A stretch of 64,000 bases of DNA from an uncultured Bacteroidia bacterium (GTDB lineage Bacteria > Bacteroidota > Bacteroidia > Bacteroidales > Prolixibacteraceae). Both the position numbers and the translations under genes were made by a program. The first letter of the stretch is position 1. Each line of letters opens with the position of its first letter. Positions 45,231-53,763 of this stretch are shown here, piece after piece. The notes beneath the pieces are model-generated. The model had not been told where the DNA came from and did not search any database. It worked only from the letters and a program-made list of their open reading frames with translations. The stretch is taken from positions 18,532 to 82,531 of the forward strand of contig CAIXCY010000060.1 of assembly GCA_903918045.1 (NCBI GenBank), written 5' to 3'.

Positions 45231-46454
45231 TCATTCAGGCAGTAATTGCAATACCGACTTCCCCAAAAGGATCGATTCAGAACAAGGTATAGCCTCTCCT
45301 GAATTTTCGTTGCGCCCCTGAAGAAGATATCTGGTTGATATACTGATTGATTCATCGACCGCCTGTTGACAAAGTTTTCCGATATCACCCCCTTTTACCC
45401 TATTCCAGATCAGGGTCAGTTTCGTATTTGGAAATTCTGTGGCCATTTCATAATCGCCATCACTGTCAATGGCGGAAAATAATGGATCCCATGGCTTGCC
45501 AAGCTCCCCTTTTATGATCCGGTTTATCGCTTCCACTTTCCCTTGCCTGAATGTTTTAACCCAATCGTGTCTATATTCAGGCAGAAGTTTGCCATCATCA
45601 AAAGTCTCAAGTTCCATACCGATCACATTTTCGGGGGGAATATTATATCCGAAACTTTCCAGTCCCGAAAACACCTCAACGACATGCTTATTGCTCGCAG
45701 AAACAATAAATACGTCAATTCCATACCGTTTAAAAGTTTGAATCAGGTTTTGCATTTCGGGTAGAACACGTAAACCCTTATTAAAGCTCACACTAATTCC
45801 ATCTACTCTGGCTCCAAAAGTGGCTGGCGAATTAAGTGTCTGTTTGGCTAATTCGTATCCGAGCTCTAAAGTGATTGCCTCCTTTGCCATTACCTGAACC
45901 TCCGCAATCGTATGTCCTGCCAGCAGAAATGTGATCCATGGATAACCATAATAATCAGTAATTCCGGGAGTTGCACAATATCCGGCATACAGAAAAGGTA
46001 TCTTGGCAAGAAAATCGGCATATTGAGGTGTCAAAACGATTTCGCCAAGGCTCATTGTCCCGTTTGGACCAGAAAAATTATCATATAGAAAATCGTAATC
46101 GTTTATAAGATCAAAGTTAAGGTCTGCAAGAATCACATTCTGATAATCTGCTGATAATTTCGTTACTCCGTTAATATCATCCTTTAAAATAGTTCGGAAT
46201 TGTTCCTTTGAGAGTTTAAACCGAAGATTAAACAGCTGGTAGTGCAGAACTGCCTCTTCCACATCGAAATGGGCACATGTCTGATCCCAATCCAGAACGG
46301 CATAGGGAGGTTTCTTTTCATCATAATATTTTCCGCCAGTTCCATAATCACAGATCAGCTGGTTCAAAACAGAAAAGTTTCTTTCAGACCAATTCAATTG
46401 TTCAAACAGATTGAGAGATTGTTCATCTCCCTTCATCGGTAAAAATTTTGCCAT
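45231..46454 (-). CDS. HAD-superfamily hydrolase of unknown substrate
   Basis: A 407-residue protein with the HAD motifs: motif I YAVLDWDQTCAHFD (nucleophile Asp, with Trp and Gln in the usual DxDGT positions), motif II FIVSASNKHVVEVF, and motif IV SAIDSDGDYEMATEF. The long helical cap between motifs I and II (about 150 residues) and the SAS motif II resemble phosphoserine phosphatase-like HADs. No signal peptide is seen, so it is likely cytoplasmic. It stands alone between asnS and a DUF3089 gene on the same strand. The substrate is not evident. Confidence 0.8.
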   Translation of the reverse strand: MAKFLPMKGDEQSLNLFEQLNWSERNFSVLNQLICDYGTGGKYYDEKKPPYAVLDWDQTCAHFDVEEAVLHYQLFNLRFKLSKEQFRTILKDDINGVTKLSADYQNVILADLNFDLINDYDFLYDNFSGPNGTMSLGEIVLTPQYADFLAKIPFLYAGYCATPGITDYYGYPWITFLLAGHTIAEVQVMAKEAITLELGYELAKQTLNSPATFGARVDGISVSFNKGLRVLPEMQNLIQTFKRYGIDVFIVSASNKHVVEVFSGLESFGYNIPPENVIGMELETFDDGKLLPEYRHDWVKTFRQGKVEAINRIIKGELGKPWDPLFSAIDSDGDYEMATEFPNTKLTLIWNRVKGGDIGKLCQQAVDESISISTRYLLQGRNENSGEAIPCSESILLGKSVLQLLPE

Positions 46455-46558
46455 TTCTTATTCTTATAATATTTCATCCGAAAATAATTCGTTTTTTAAG
46501 ATCGTATGGAATAGCTATGGGGATATTTTCATTTTGGTTCGTGATTTCTCAACCATGG

Positions 46559-47632
46559 TTATTTCATGGCAAAGTAAAGCTTTTCGGCAAAAACCAAAAA
46601 AATCAGGTACTGATGGACCGAATATTTATTTAAGAATTTATTAGCCCTGTTTTCAGCATTTTGCTGCAGGTTGTAATAATAAAACGGGATATCAAAGCTG
46701 TGGTAAACCCCTAATAATCCCTTACCCCCTGAGAGTTTAAATATTGCGCTGTCATTCACACTGCTGCAAATCAATACCCCCTGATTTAAATCAATTCGTG
46801 CATCAGCAAAGTTTAAGACCTTTACAAAACTGTGATTTACACCAAACCACAATGACCCCAGGCTCTCAGAAGTGGGGGCTAAGGTTTCGTCCCTTTTCCA
46901 GTTGATCGGATTAATTTCCAGACCAATATTATTTCCCACCACGAAGTTTGTCCCCTTAACCACTTTGGGAGACTGAGTGTTGTACGAGATAATCACCCCT
47001 GTATCGTCAGGACCTTCGGCGAACTTCAGATGTTTATTGGCAGCCATGAAACCAGCCGTAACCGGATAACCGATAACGTAAGCAGCAACCATCCGAGCAT
47101 AAACGTCAGGATACTTTACCATGTATTCAGACAATAAAAACATCAATACATTTGCTCCCTGCGAATGCCCGGCAAGAATAAACGGGCGGCCATTATTAAA
47201 ATGATTGATATAGAAATCAAATGCAGCAATAGCATCTTTGGCTGGAACATGGCTGAGGACGTCCCACCTTTGGTTTTCAGGTAAAACCAGGGTTTTATAA
47301 GCATTTGCCTGTCGATAATAAGGGGCATAAATATTCCCTGCGGTTTCAAAGGCCGTAGCCTGCCTGCTGAAGGCAGCTGCTGAGCCGATGAGCATGCTGG
47401 GGTTGTCGATATCACAATAAAGGGGGTTTGATACACTATCCGGTGTCCAGGCGGTAGGATACAGGTAGAAAACATCCACCGGTTTGACTTGTGCCGGGAT
47501 ATTCAACCAATGCGCTGCTATTGAGTAATCGGTAACCACATCAATACCTGAGGATTGCGCATTCTCCTTTTTACAACTGATAATTGACAATGATAATGAG
47601 GCAATTACAATGTATGATCTCAGTCTGAACAT
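46559..47632 (-). CDS. DUF3089 lipoprotein, alpha/beta-hydrolase-like
   Basis: A 357-residue protein from the ATG at 47632, giving a lipoprotein signal ending SLSIISC. The body starts PVDVFYLYPTAW, as DUF3089 proteins do, and carries the serine-nucleophile elbow LAGHSQGANVLMFLL of alpha/beta hydrolases, with INPINWKRDETLAP in the C-terminal half. It is probably a periplasmic or outer-membrane esterase-like enzyme; the substrate is unknown. ATGs further upstream (47650, 47689) would put charged residues before the signal and are less likely. Confidence 0.85.
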   Translation of the reverse strand: MFRLRSYIVIASLSLSIISCKKENAQSSGIDVVTDYSIAAHWLNIPAQVKPVDVFYLYPTAWTPDSVSNPLYCDIDNPSMLIGSAAAFSRQATAFETAGNIYAPYYRQANAYKTLVLPENQRWDVLSHVPAKDAIAAFDFYINHFNNGRPFILAGHSQGANVLMFLLSEYMVKYPDVYARMVAAYVIGYPVTAGFMAANKHLKFAEGPDDTGVIISYNTQSPKVVKGTNFVVGNNIGLEINPINWKRDETLAPTSESLGSLWFGVNHSFVKVLNFADARIDLNQGVLICSSVNDSAIFKLSGGKGLLGVYHSFDIPFYYYNLQQNAENRANKFLNKYSVHQYLIFLVFAEKLYFAMK

Positions 47633-47898
47633 TTTATTCCCTGGTTTCATTGGTTTAATCTTTACATGTTTAGTTTGATAATCACTCATGAAACTCTCAT
47701 AAAATGGTGCTCACCATTCGGGATGAATATGGGCAATGAGGGTTCCTTGATAATCAAGTTATTGAATTAGTGTATGTTAATTGTAAATTATACGAATGAA
47801 GTTGTAGGTTTGAGATTGTACAGGTAATTTGCTAAATTAAGCGTTTTATTCACCTTCCATGTAGTCATTATATCGTATTTTTACAAAAAAACCCAAGA

Positions 47899-48246
47899 AT
47901 GAAGGCACCGGAAAATTGGAATGATTTATGCAAAACCCTCAATGAACTTTTTGGGATCGATGTTGATTTAAATGGCGTTCTCTTTTTGGTTGGGATTCGT
48001 GAGCGGGGATTATCGTTTCAACACTTTTCGAAAGAGGAAAAAATTAACCTGATTAATCTTGGGAGTTGTACGCTATATCAGCAGATGGGATTGGTAACAC
48101 GCAGCGGAACTGATCCGGACGGCTGGCCCCTTTTCCATCAAAACGCGCTTTCGCCTGTGATTCCAGAGGAGCGCAAGTTAAAAACACTTCAGGATTGCGC
48201 GATCCGGTATTTTCAAAATATTTTTAAGGAGGAGAGTTTAACTTAG
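47899..48246 (+). CDS. Conserved hypothetical protein, 115 residues
   Basis: A small soluble protein (WNDLCKTLNELFGIDVDLNGVLFLVGIRERG ... DPDGWPLFHQNALSP). It has no signal peptide, membrane helix or known motif. Reasons to believe it is real: normal codon use, a clear ATG, good amino acid composition, and no overlap with another frame. It reads like short proteins of unknown function seen widely in Bacteroidota. It stands alone and converges on the next gene. Confidence 0.65.
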   Translation: MKAPENWNDLCKTLNELFGIDVDLNGVLFLVGIRERGLSFQHFSKEEKINLINLGSCTLYQQMGLVTRSGTDPDGWPLFHQNALSPVIPEERKLKTLQDCAIRYFQNIFKEESLT

Positions 48247-48324
48247 TCGATTTTCCAATCACAATCCCTCCTCCTTAAATACGTTACAAAAATCTAATTT
48301 TGCAGGTAAAGTGGAATCTGTCAG

Positions 48325-48732
48325 CTAGATCGCTCTCATTTTATTCCCACGTGCTTCGTGGGTGACCTCCGCAAGTCCTAACGCCTCCATCAATGGGGGA
48401 ATATACATTCCAAAGCGTCCACGCAGACCTTTTTTGATACCATACCAACCACCTAAAGGATTTTTTTCGGAACGCCCCCAGGCTTCCACTGTTCCTTCCT
48501 TAGCATCTTTCTGCTCGTCTGCACTGCCAAGCTCCATCCAGTCGCCATGTACTTTTAGCATTGCCACAAGGTCATAAATACAAGCTATATTGTATAGCAA
48601 GACTGTTTTGCCAACAGTGCAAACCAAAACTTCCCTGCCATCTTTTTCGTCAGCATATATAGTATATTCAGAGGATAATGGCGGGGTTTTTAAAACCATT
48701 GGGGTTTCTTTTGTTCCGATCTTATGTGTCAC
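48325..48732 (-). CDS. Small conserved protein of unknown function (GTG start), DUF6855-like
   Basis: A 135-residue protein. No ATG lies before residue 25 of the frame; GTG 48732 gives THKIGTKETPMVLKTPPLSSEY, which fits the start of a family of short proteins with the blocks LVCTVGKTVLLYN, MLKVHGDWMELGSADEQK, GTVEAWGRSEKNPLGGWYG and KGLRGRFGMYIPPLMEALGLAE. I believe this is DUF6855, but I am not sure of the number. The function is unknown. It starts 11 bp after the stop of the preceding gene and forms a group with the sigma factor gene upstream. Confidence 0.75.
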   Translation of the reverse strand: MTHKIGTKETPMVLKTPPLSSEYTIYADEKDGREVLVCTVGKTVLLYNIACIYDLVAMLKVHGDWMELGSADEQKDAKEGTVEAWGRSEKNPLGGWYGIKKGLRGRFGMYIPPLMEALGLAEVTHEARGNKMRAI

Positions 48733-48742
48733 GTTGATACTA

Positions 48743-49057
48743 TTAGGAGTTGAAAATATTGGAGGATGAACCAACTAATGTTAAAAGTTCCTGTTTAGGC
48801 GGCACTTCCAGTCCATTCGATTTAAGTTGTTCCTGAAAATGTTTGAATGAAGGTAATTCGGTTAAAAGGTTCTGGTCTTCGTCTGAATTAAAAAAAGCTG
48901 TATGGACAAAAGTTTTGTTGTCATCAGATAAGCAGGCGCTGTAGTTGATACCTTGATGATTAAGGCTTTTTAAATCAGTCATCATATTTTTAATGTTGTT
49001 CTGATTTTGTTCTGAGTATTCCGCTCTTGTTGTGTAGGTAACTTTAACTATTTTCAT
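48743..49057 (-). CDS. Small protein, possibly a dimeric ferredoxin-like (ABM-type) fold
   Basis: A 104-residue soluble protein (MKIVKVTYTTRAEYSEQNQNNIKNMMTDLKSL ... YSACLSDDNKTFVHTAFFNSDEDQNLLTELPSFKHFQEQL). The beta-alpha-beta-beta-alpha pattern and the TELPSFKHFQEQL segment recall antibiotic-biosynthesis-monooxygenase-like proteins, but no catalytic residue can be assigned. It lies 87 bp after the ECF sigma factor gene and 11 bp before the DUF6855-like gene, all on the - strand. Confidence 0.6.
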   Translation of the reverse strand: MKIVKVTYTTRAEYSEQNQNNIKNMMTDLKSLNHQGINYSACLSDDNKTFVHTAFFNSDEDQNLLTELPSFKHFQEQLKSNGLEVPPKQELLTLVGSSSNIFNS

Positions 49058-49144
49058 TTGAATTAAATTTAAGGGTTTAATAATTTATGAAAACAAATTG
49101 TTTTGTTTTCTTCTTTGACGAATGGGTTGAACAAAACGATAGGA

Positions 49145-49954
49145 TTATTCCGCAATTTTTTCTCCATATTTTTCCATAACCTGTCGGTTGTGTTCCAAAT
49201 GATGCAATTGCAGGGCAGATGCCTTTGAGTCAAAGGGGTCAATCTCTTTCAAAATCCTCATTCTTAAATCAAACAAATCTTCTTTATCTTTTTTTGCTGC
49301 CTCTTTTACCAAATCAATTTTCATTAACTCCACCTGTGTGTTTTGTTTCGGATTGTAGATGCCATTCAACTCTGAACATTGGTGACAGACTCCTGCCTTA
49401 TTTATTAATGCACATCTGCCTTCAAAAATGGTTATCATTTTACTTCTGCCAGTATACAAATAATATTTTACCATTGCTTCTGTTGAATTAAGTATGGTAG
49501 ATATTTCTGAAACTTTAAATTCATAGACCTCTTTTAAAAATACACTAAGTTGTTGTTCTAACGGCAACGATTTTGAAATGCATGTAAAGCAGAGAGCAAT
49601 ATGTTCTTTAGCTTCGTATTGTCCGTTCTCTGAAGTCATTCGTATATTCATTGACTCCTGAAAAAACTGTTTGTTTGCCAACGCAGCATCTTTGGTTATG
49701 TCAGTCACATTTTCTATCCAACGTTTTTGCGCACTTAAATTATCTTTTGCCAGGTTGGAAGCAATTGTAAATATCCAGGTTTTTACTGACGATTCACCTC
49801 TAAAAGTGTGGAGCTTGTCCAACGATTTTATATAGGTATCATGAGCGATATCTTCTGCATCACTGAGACTGGCCGTAATTCTTAAAAGATAGGATTTTAG
49901 TTGTTGGATAATACCTTCAAATTCCTTATTGAATATTTCTGCTGTCATAGTCAT
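49145..49954 (-). CDS. ECF-type RNA polymerase sigma factor with C-terminal extension
   Basis: A 269-residue protein from ATG 49954 (a TTG start at 49981 is possible). Region 2 is clear (FEGIIQQLKSYLLRITASLSDAEDIAHDTYIKSLDKLHTF, TWIFTIASNLAKDNL). Region 4 is recognisable (LPLEQQLSVFLKEVYEFKVSEISTILNSTEAMVKYYLYTGRSKM). About 85 further residues carry CHQC and a helical tail, longer than ordinary ECF factors and perhaps a built-in control domain. No anti-sigma gene is seen next to it. It heads a group with two small genes downstream, which may be its targets or effectors. Confidence 0.85.
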   Translation of the reverse strand: MTMTAEIFNKEFEGIIQQLKSYLLRITASLSDAEDIAHDTYIKSLDKLHTFRGESSVKTWIFTIASNLAKDNLSAQKRWIENVTDITKDAALANKQFFQESMNIRMTSENGQYEAKEHIALCFTCISKSLPLEQQLSVFLKEVYEFKVSEISTILNSTEAMVKYYLYTGRSKMITIFEGRCALINKAGVCHQCSELNGIYNPKQNTQVELMKIDLVKEAAKKDKEDLFDLRMRILKEIDPFDSKASALQLHHLEHNRQVMEKYGEKIAE

Positions 49955-50141
49955 ATTTGATGTTTGCGAGGAGTTTATCAAATAACAGACCAGTAGATAA
50001 TAAAGTTAACACTTTCCCAAATTTTCCTTCAAATTAAACTTCTGCAGATGGTATATGGCACTTTTACCTTATCGAAGATCAGTAAGTACAGCAAGAAAGG
50101 ACAATTTTCAGGCTGAAGTATTTAAAAAGACGGTGAGATGA

Positions 50142-51071
50142 TCAGGAAGTAAATACGATCCAGAGTGGCAGAATAATAGCTGAGAGAGCTGTTGATAAAA
50201 TGACTAATCTACCTGTCAGCAAAGCATTTAATTCATATTGTTCGGTCATTGCATAGGCCGTAAGTCCCATGGGCATTGCTGCATCGAGGACCGAAGATCT
50301 AAACTGTACGGTTGACATCCCCGACCCCTTCGCTGCAAAATAGAAGATTCCGGGAAGAATAATCAAAATTAGAAGTGAAAGCCCTAAAACGGGCAACCAC
50401 TCTTTGCGGGTTCCGATTTGTTGGGCCCCCAGAAAGATCCCAAGTGAAAATAGGACAACTGCAGTAACTGACTGAGCAAAGAGATCAAGTGTTTTAATTA
50501 ATGTGGCAGGAACTGGAATCTTTAGCCAAGATACGATAACCCCAATAAAAACTGAGATCAGCAGGGGATTGGTTAATAGTCGCTTAATAATAAGGAGAAT
50601 ATGGATCTTTTCATGACCCGTTACTTCGATAAAACCAATTGCGAGCGTGAACATCCAGAAAGGATAAACAGCTGAAAGTAGTATTGCGGAGCCCATCGCC
50701 TCCTCACCTAAGGCACTGGATAATAATGGAATTCCAAGATATGAGATATTTCCAAATCCAAGCAGCAGAAATAGGGTTCGTTTGGTGATCTGTGAGGTTT
50801 TGAAGACAAGACTAACAGGAAAAGCTAACAGGATACAACAAATAAGGTAACCAGAATTAAAAAGAATCAGGGTTCCATAATCTCCAAATCTAAAATTAAG
50901 CCTTACGAGTGCTACAAAGATCAGCGAGGGAAGGCCTATCCAAAGGGCATATTTATTTAAAATGTCAACCCATCCGGGGCGCACTACTTCGGTCCGCATC
51001 ATTATAAATCCCAATAGAATTATAAGGAATAATGGCAAAATGGAATTGGCAGCAAGAAAAAAGAGGTTCAT
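50142..51071 (-). CDS. AEC-family permease (auxin efflux carrier type)
   Basis: A 309-residue inner-membrane protein with ten predicted helices in two repeats of five. It begins SILPLFLIILLGFIMMRTEVVRPGW and has the LGFGNISYLGIPLLSSALGEEA and DAAMPMGLTAYAMTEQYELN segments typical of AEC carriers. The substrate is unknown; bacterial members move organic acids and similar compounds. It is upstream of an aldo/keto reductase gene only in position; a repeat-rich 105-bp gap lies between the AKR stop and its start. Confidence 0.9.
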   Translation of the reverse strand: MNLFFLAANSILPLFLIILLGFIMMRTEVVRPGWVDILNKYALWIGLPSLIFVALVRLNFRFGDYGTLILFNSGYLICCILLAFPVSLVFKTSQITKRTLFLLLGFGNISYLGIPLLSSALGEEAMGSAILLSAVYPFWMFTLAIGFIEVTGHEKIHILLIIKRLLTNPLLISVFIGVIVSWLKIPVPATLIKTLDLFAQSVTAVVLFSLGIFLGAQQIGTRKEWLPVLGLSLLILIILPGIFYFAAKGSGMSTVQFRSSVLDAAMPMGLTAYAMTEQYELNALLTGRLVILSTALSAIILPLWIVFTS

Positions 51072-51091
51072 TCAGTCAGTGTTATTATTGC

Positions 51092-51170
51092 AAATAGAAA
51101 AATCAAAATGTAAAATGCAGCTATCAAATATGATCTTCGCTATTTACACTTTGAATCTTCATATTTAGCT
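51092..51170. repeat. Inverted repeat of about 30 bp
   Basis: The left arm (51092-51121, containing ATCAAAATGTAAAATGCAGC) and right arm (51139-51170, containing GCTATTTACACTTTGAATC) match as imperfect inverted copies over roughly 28 bp, with a loop of about 17. It lies between the aldo/keto reductase stop and the AEC permease start. Confidence 0.6.
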
Positions 51171-51176
51171 CTCAGA

Positions 51177-52169
51177 TCAGGACTTAAGGATTTCCTCGAT
51201 AAGGTTCAGTTCATCTTTTGAGAAGGATATATTATTGGCTGAGGAGAGGTTGTCTTTCAATTGGGCAACAGAACTGGCACCAATCAATACGGAGGTTACC
51301 CGCTGATCTTTTAGCAACCAGGCAATTGCCATTTGAGCCAAAGATTGATCTCTATCTTTAGCTACCTCATTGAGCTTTTTAACTTTTAAAATGGCCGGTC
51401 CCACCTGGTCCTCACGTAAATATCCCCACGACTTCGCGGCCCTTGACCCTTCAGGGATTCCATCGAGATATCGGTTGGTCAGCAAGCCCTGTGCGAGTGG
51501 TGAAAAGGCAATCACACCTATTCCCTCCTCTTCCACAACATCCAGAAGACCATTTTCTGCCCATCGTTCAAACATCGAATATTTGGGTTGGTGGATCAGA
51601 CATGGAGTTCCAAGTTGTTTTAAGATTGCAGCGGCTCGTTTGGTTAGTTCAGCAGGGTAATTTGAGATCCCGGCGTAAAGAGCTTTGCCTGAACGAACAG
51701 CATAATCGAGTGCCATCATCGTCTCCTCAAGCGGAGTCTCCGGATCGGGGCGGTGCGAATAGAAAATATCGACATATTCGAGTCCCATCCGTTTTAAACT
51801 TTGATCGAGGCTGGAAAGCAAATATTTCCGCGAACCCCATTCCCCATAAGGCCCTGGCCACATGAGGTACCCTGCTTTGGTTGAAATGATTAATTCATCC
51901 CGGAATGGGAGGAAATCCTTCTGAAAGATGACACCAAAATTCTCCTCTGCCGATCCTGGTGGTGGTCCGTAGTTATTAGCCAGATCGAAATGGGTAATCC
52001 CCCGATCAAAGGCATACCGAAGCATCGCCCGACAGTTCTCCTGCACATCGACGCCGCCAAAATTATGCCAGAGTCCTAAGGATATTTCAGGCAGTTTGAT
52101 ACCACTGCGACCGCAACGTCTGTAGTTGGTCCCCTTTTCGTACCGCTCTTCTGAAGGAATATAATTCAT
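51177..52169 (-). CDS. Aldo/keto reductase, YghZ (L-glyceraldehyde 3-phosphate reductase) type
   Basis: A 330-residue NADPH-dependent reductase from the ATG at 52169 (MNYIPSEERYEKGTNYRRCG), matching the usual start of the family; the longer frame to 52220 adds 17 residues. Conserved blocks: RCGRSGIKLPEISLGLWHNFGG, FDLANNYGPPPGSAEENFG (catalytic Asp and Tyr), DIFYSHRPDPETPLEETM, YAGISNYPAE, GVIAFSPLAQGLLT and VTSVLIGASSVAQL. E. coli YghZ reduces L-glyceraldehyde 3-phosphate and methylglyoxal. It is divergent from the glucokinase gene. Confidence 0.92.
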   Translation of the reverse strand: MNYIPSEERYEKGTNYRRCGRSGIKLPEISLGLWHNFGGVDVQENCRAMLRYAFDRGITHFDLANNYGPPPGSAEENFGVIFQKDFLPFRDELIISTKAGYLMWPGPYGEWGSRKYLLSSLDQSLKRMGLEYVDIFYSHRPDPETPLEETMMALDYAVRSGKALYAGISNYPAELTKRAAAILKQLGTPCLIHQPKYSMFERWAENGLLDVVEEEGIGVIAFSPLAQGLLTNRYLDGIPEGSRAAKSWGYLREDQVGPAILKVKKLNEVAKDRDQSLAQMAIAWLLKDQRVTSVLIGASSVAQLKDNLSSANNISFSKDELNLIEEILKS

Positions 52170-52364
52170 ACTAAAAATTTGATTTAAAAAATAGTGGACA
52201 GCAGGATGCCGATTTTTCATACCTCTTCCCCTTTTGATTAAATATCACTCGGGGATAAATTGATACTTTGCCAGCAAATTTAAGGCAAGATACAAAAGAT
52301 TTGTTTTCTGTGATAAAAGTATTGCAGAAATGGTCAATTTAAAAATTTGCGTAACAATAATTTC

Positions 52365-52372
52365 TATATTTG
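52365..52372 (+). promoter_or_regulatory. -7 box of the ROK kinase gene
   Basis: TATATTTG, exact TAnnTTTG match, 31 bp before the ATG. The nearest TTTG upstream (52346-52349) is only 15 bp away. Confidence 0.5.
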
Positions 52373-52403
52373 CTAATCCAAAAATAAAATCAAATATTAA
52401 AAA

Positions 52404-53426
52404 ATGAGACAAGTTGCAATTGGAATTGATATCGGTGGCACAAATACAGCGATTGGAGTAGTTGATTACGAAGGGAACGTGTTGTACGAAAAGAAACCTC
52501 AGCTGCCAACGCCGCAGAAACGAGAAAATCCCAATATGACTTTAGCTGTTTCGGATGAGCTGATTGAGAAATATATCAGTAGTCTTACCGCGGAGATTAA
52601 AACTGCCATTGAAACAGTAAAGCAGATTAATCCTGAAATTGAGGTTGCCGGTATTGGTATTGGTGCTCCAAATGGTAATTATTACAGCGGAACAATTGAA
52701 AATGCGGCCAACCTTCCCTTTGTCGGTGTTGTCCATTTTACAGATTTGATTCAGAAGAATTTTCCGGAGATTAAACATGTAAAGCTCACAAACGATGCCA
52801 ATGCTGCTGCTCTTGGAGAGATGATCTATGGCGGCGGCAAAGGGATGAAAAATTTTGTGATGATCACCCTTGGAACCGGACTAGGAAGCGGAATCATTGT
52901 AAATGGAGACCTTGTTTATGGGGCAGATGGTTTTGCCGGCGAGGTTGGACATACAACGCTGGTTCCCGACGGAAGACTCTGCGGATGCGGCGGATACGGC
53001 CATCTTGAAGCCTACTGCTCCGCAACCGGGATAAAAAGAACTGTTTATGAGTTGCTTGCCCAGAATAATGCGACCGAAAGCGAGCTTGCCAAAGTCCCTT
53101 ATGCCGATATGAATGCCAAGATTGTTTATGATGCTGCAGAAAATGGCGATCCAATCGCCAAAGCAGTATTCCAAAATGCCGGCGAATTGCTCGGACGTTC
53201 ACTGGCTGATACGGTTCACTACCTGAGCCCGGAAGCTATTTTTCTTTTCGGTGGAGCCGCCGCTGCGGGCGACTATATCTTCAAACCAACCAAGGAGAGC
53301 CTTGAAAAATATGTCCTGCCAACTTTCCGTAATAAGGTGAAAATTCTCCCTTCAAAACTAAAAGAGGGCTCAGCAGCGATTGTTGGCGCCAGTGCATTGG
53401 TCTGGAAAGAGATCGAAAAAAACTAA
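52404..53426 (+). CDS. ROK-family sugar kinase, probably glucokinase
   Basis: A 340-residue cytoplasmic kinase: ATP-binding DIGGTNTAIGVVD, sugar-binding LTNDANAAALGEMIYG (catalytic Asp), TLGTGLGSGIIVNGDLVYG, EVGHTTL and the ROK zinc region C193-G-C195-GGYG-His200. The usual motif is CxCGxxGCxE, so the third cysteine is replaced by His here. Likely reaction: ATP-dependent glucose phosphorylation, which would use the glucose released by maltose phosphorylase at 33 kb (inference). Single gene with promoter and terminator of its own. Confidence 0.92.
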   Translation: MRQVAIGIDIGGTNTAIGVVDYEGNVLYEKKPQLPTPQKRENPNMTLAVSDELIEKYISSLTAEIKTAIETVKQINPEIEVAGIGIGAPNGNYYSGTIENAANLPFVGVVHFTDLIQKNFPEIKHVKLTNDANAAALGEMIYGGGKGMKNFVMITLGTGLGSGIIVNGDLVYGADGFAGEVGHTTLVPDGRLCGCGGYGHLEAYCSATGIKRTVYELLAQNNATESELAKVPYADMNAKIVYDAAENGDPIAKAVFQNAGELLGRSLADTVHYLSPEAIFLFGGAAAAGDYIFKPTKESLEKYVLPTFRNKVKILPSKLKEGSAAIVGASALVWKEIEKN

Positions 53427-53460
53427 GAATTTTAGCCCGAAAGGGATTGTACCATATTAG

Positions 53461-53498
53461 ACACCCCTAATCAATCTTATTTGGTTGGGGGTGTTTTC
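53461..53498 (+). terminator. Terminator after the ROK kinase gene
   Basis: A 14-bp stem (53461-53474 with 53481-53494, two G-U pairs in RNA) with a 6-nt loop, then TTTT. It lies 34 bp after the stop codon. Confidence 0.85.
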
Positions 53499-53583
53499 AT
53501 TAATTTGACAATTCTAAACTAAAGTAATCATTAATTCACTTTAAATTTTAGTATCTTTATAACTCAATTAAAACATCTTTCAG

Positions 53584-53763
53584 ATGAAAAAAGAGTATGT
53601 CATTGAAGCTATGAAGGAGTTTCCTTAGGATTTTGAGCTCGAAAGATTATTTGAGAAACTAATTTTCATGGAAAAGGTAGAACAAGGACTTATACAACTA
53701 CAACAAAAAAATACAATTCCGCACGATCAGGTGCAGGAAATTTCTCAAAAATGGGGACAATAG
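53584..53763 (+). pseudogene. Antitoxin gene interrupted by an in-frame TAG
   Basis: Read through, the frame gives a 59-residue protein: MKKEYVIEAMKEFP, TAG (53626-53628), DFELERLFEKLIFMEKVEQG, then an acidic/polar tail ending QEISQKWGQ. Its form and place (13-bp overlap with the following ParE-type toxin) are those of small ParD/DUF-type antitoxins with a DFELEELIERL-like helix. The TAG is at residue 15 and needs one C-to-T change from CAG (Gln). An internal ATG at 53668 could give a 31-residue C-terminal piece, the part that usually binds the toxin. It may be a true pseudogene or still partly working. Confidence 0.75.

Noticed and set aside
48733..48774. TTG start at 48774 for the DUF6855-like gene
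   Set aside because: It would overlap the preceding gene by 32 bp and add residues unlike the family start; GTG 48732 fits better.
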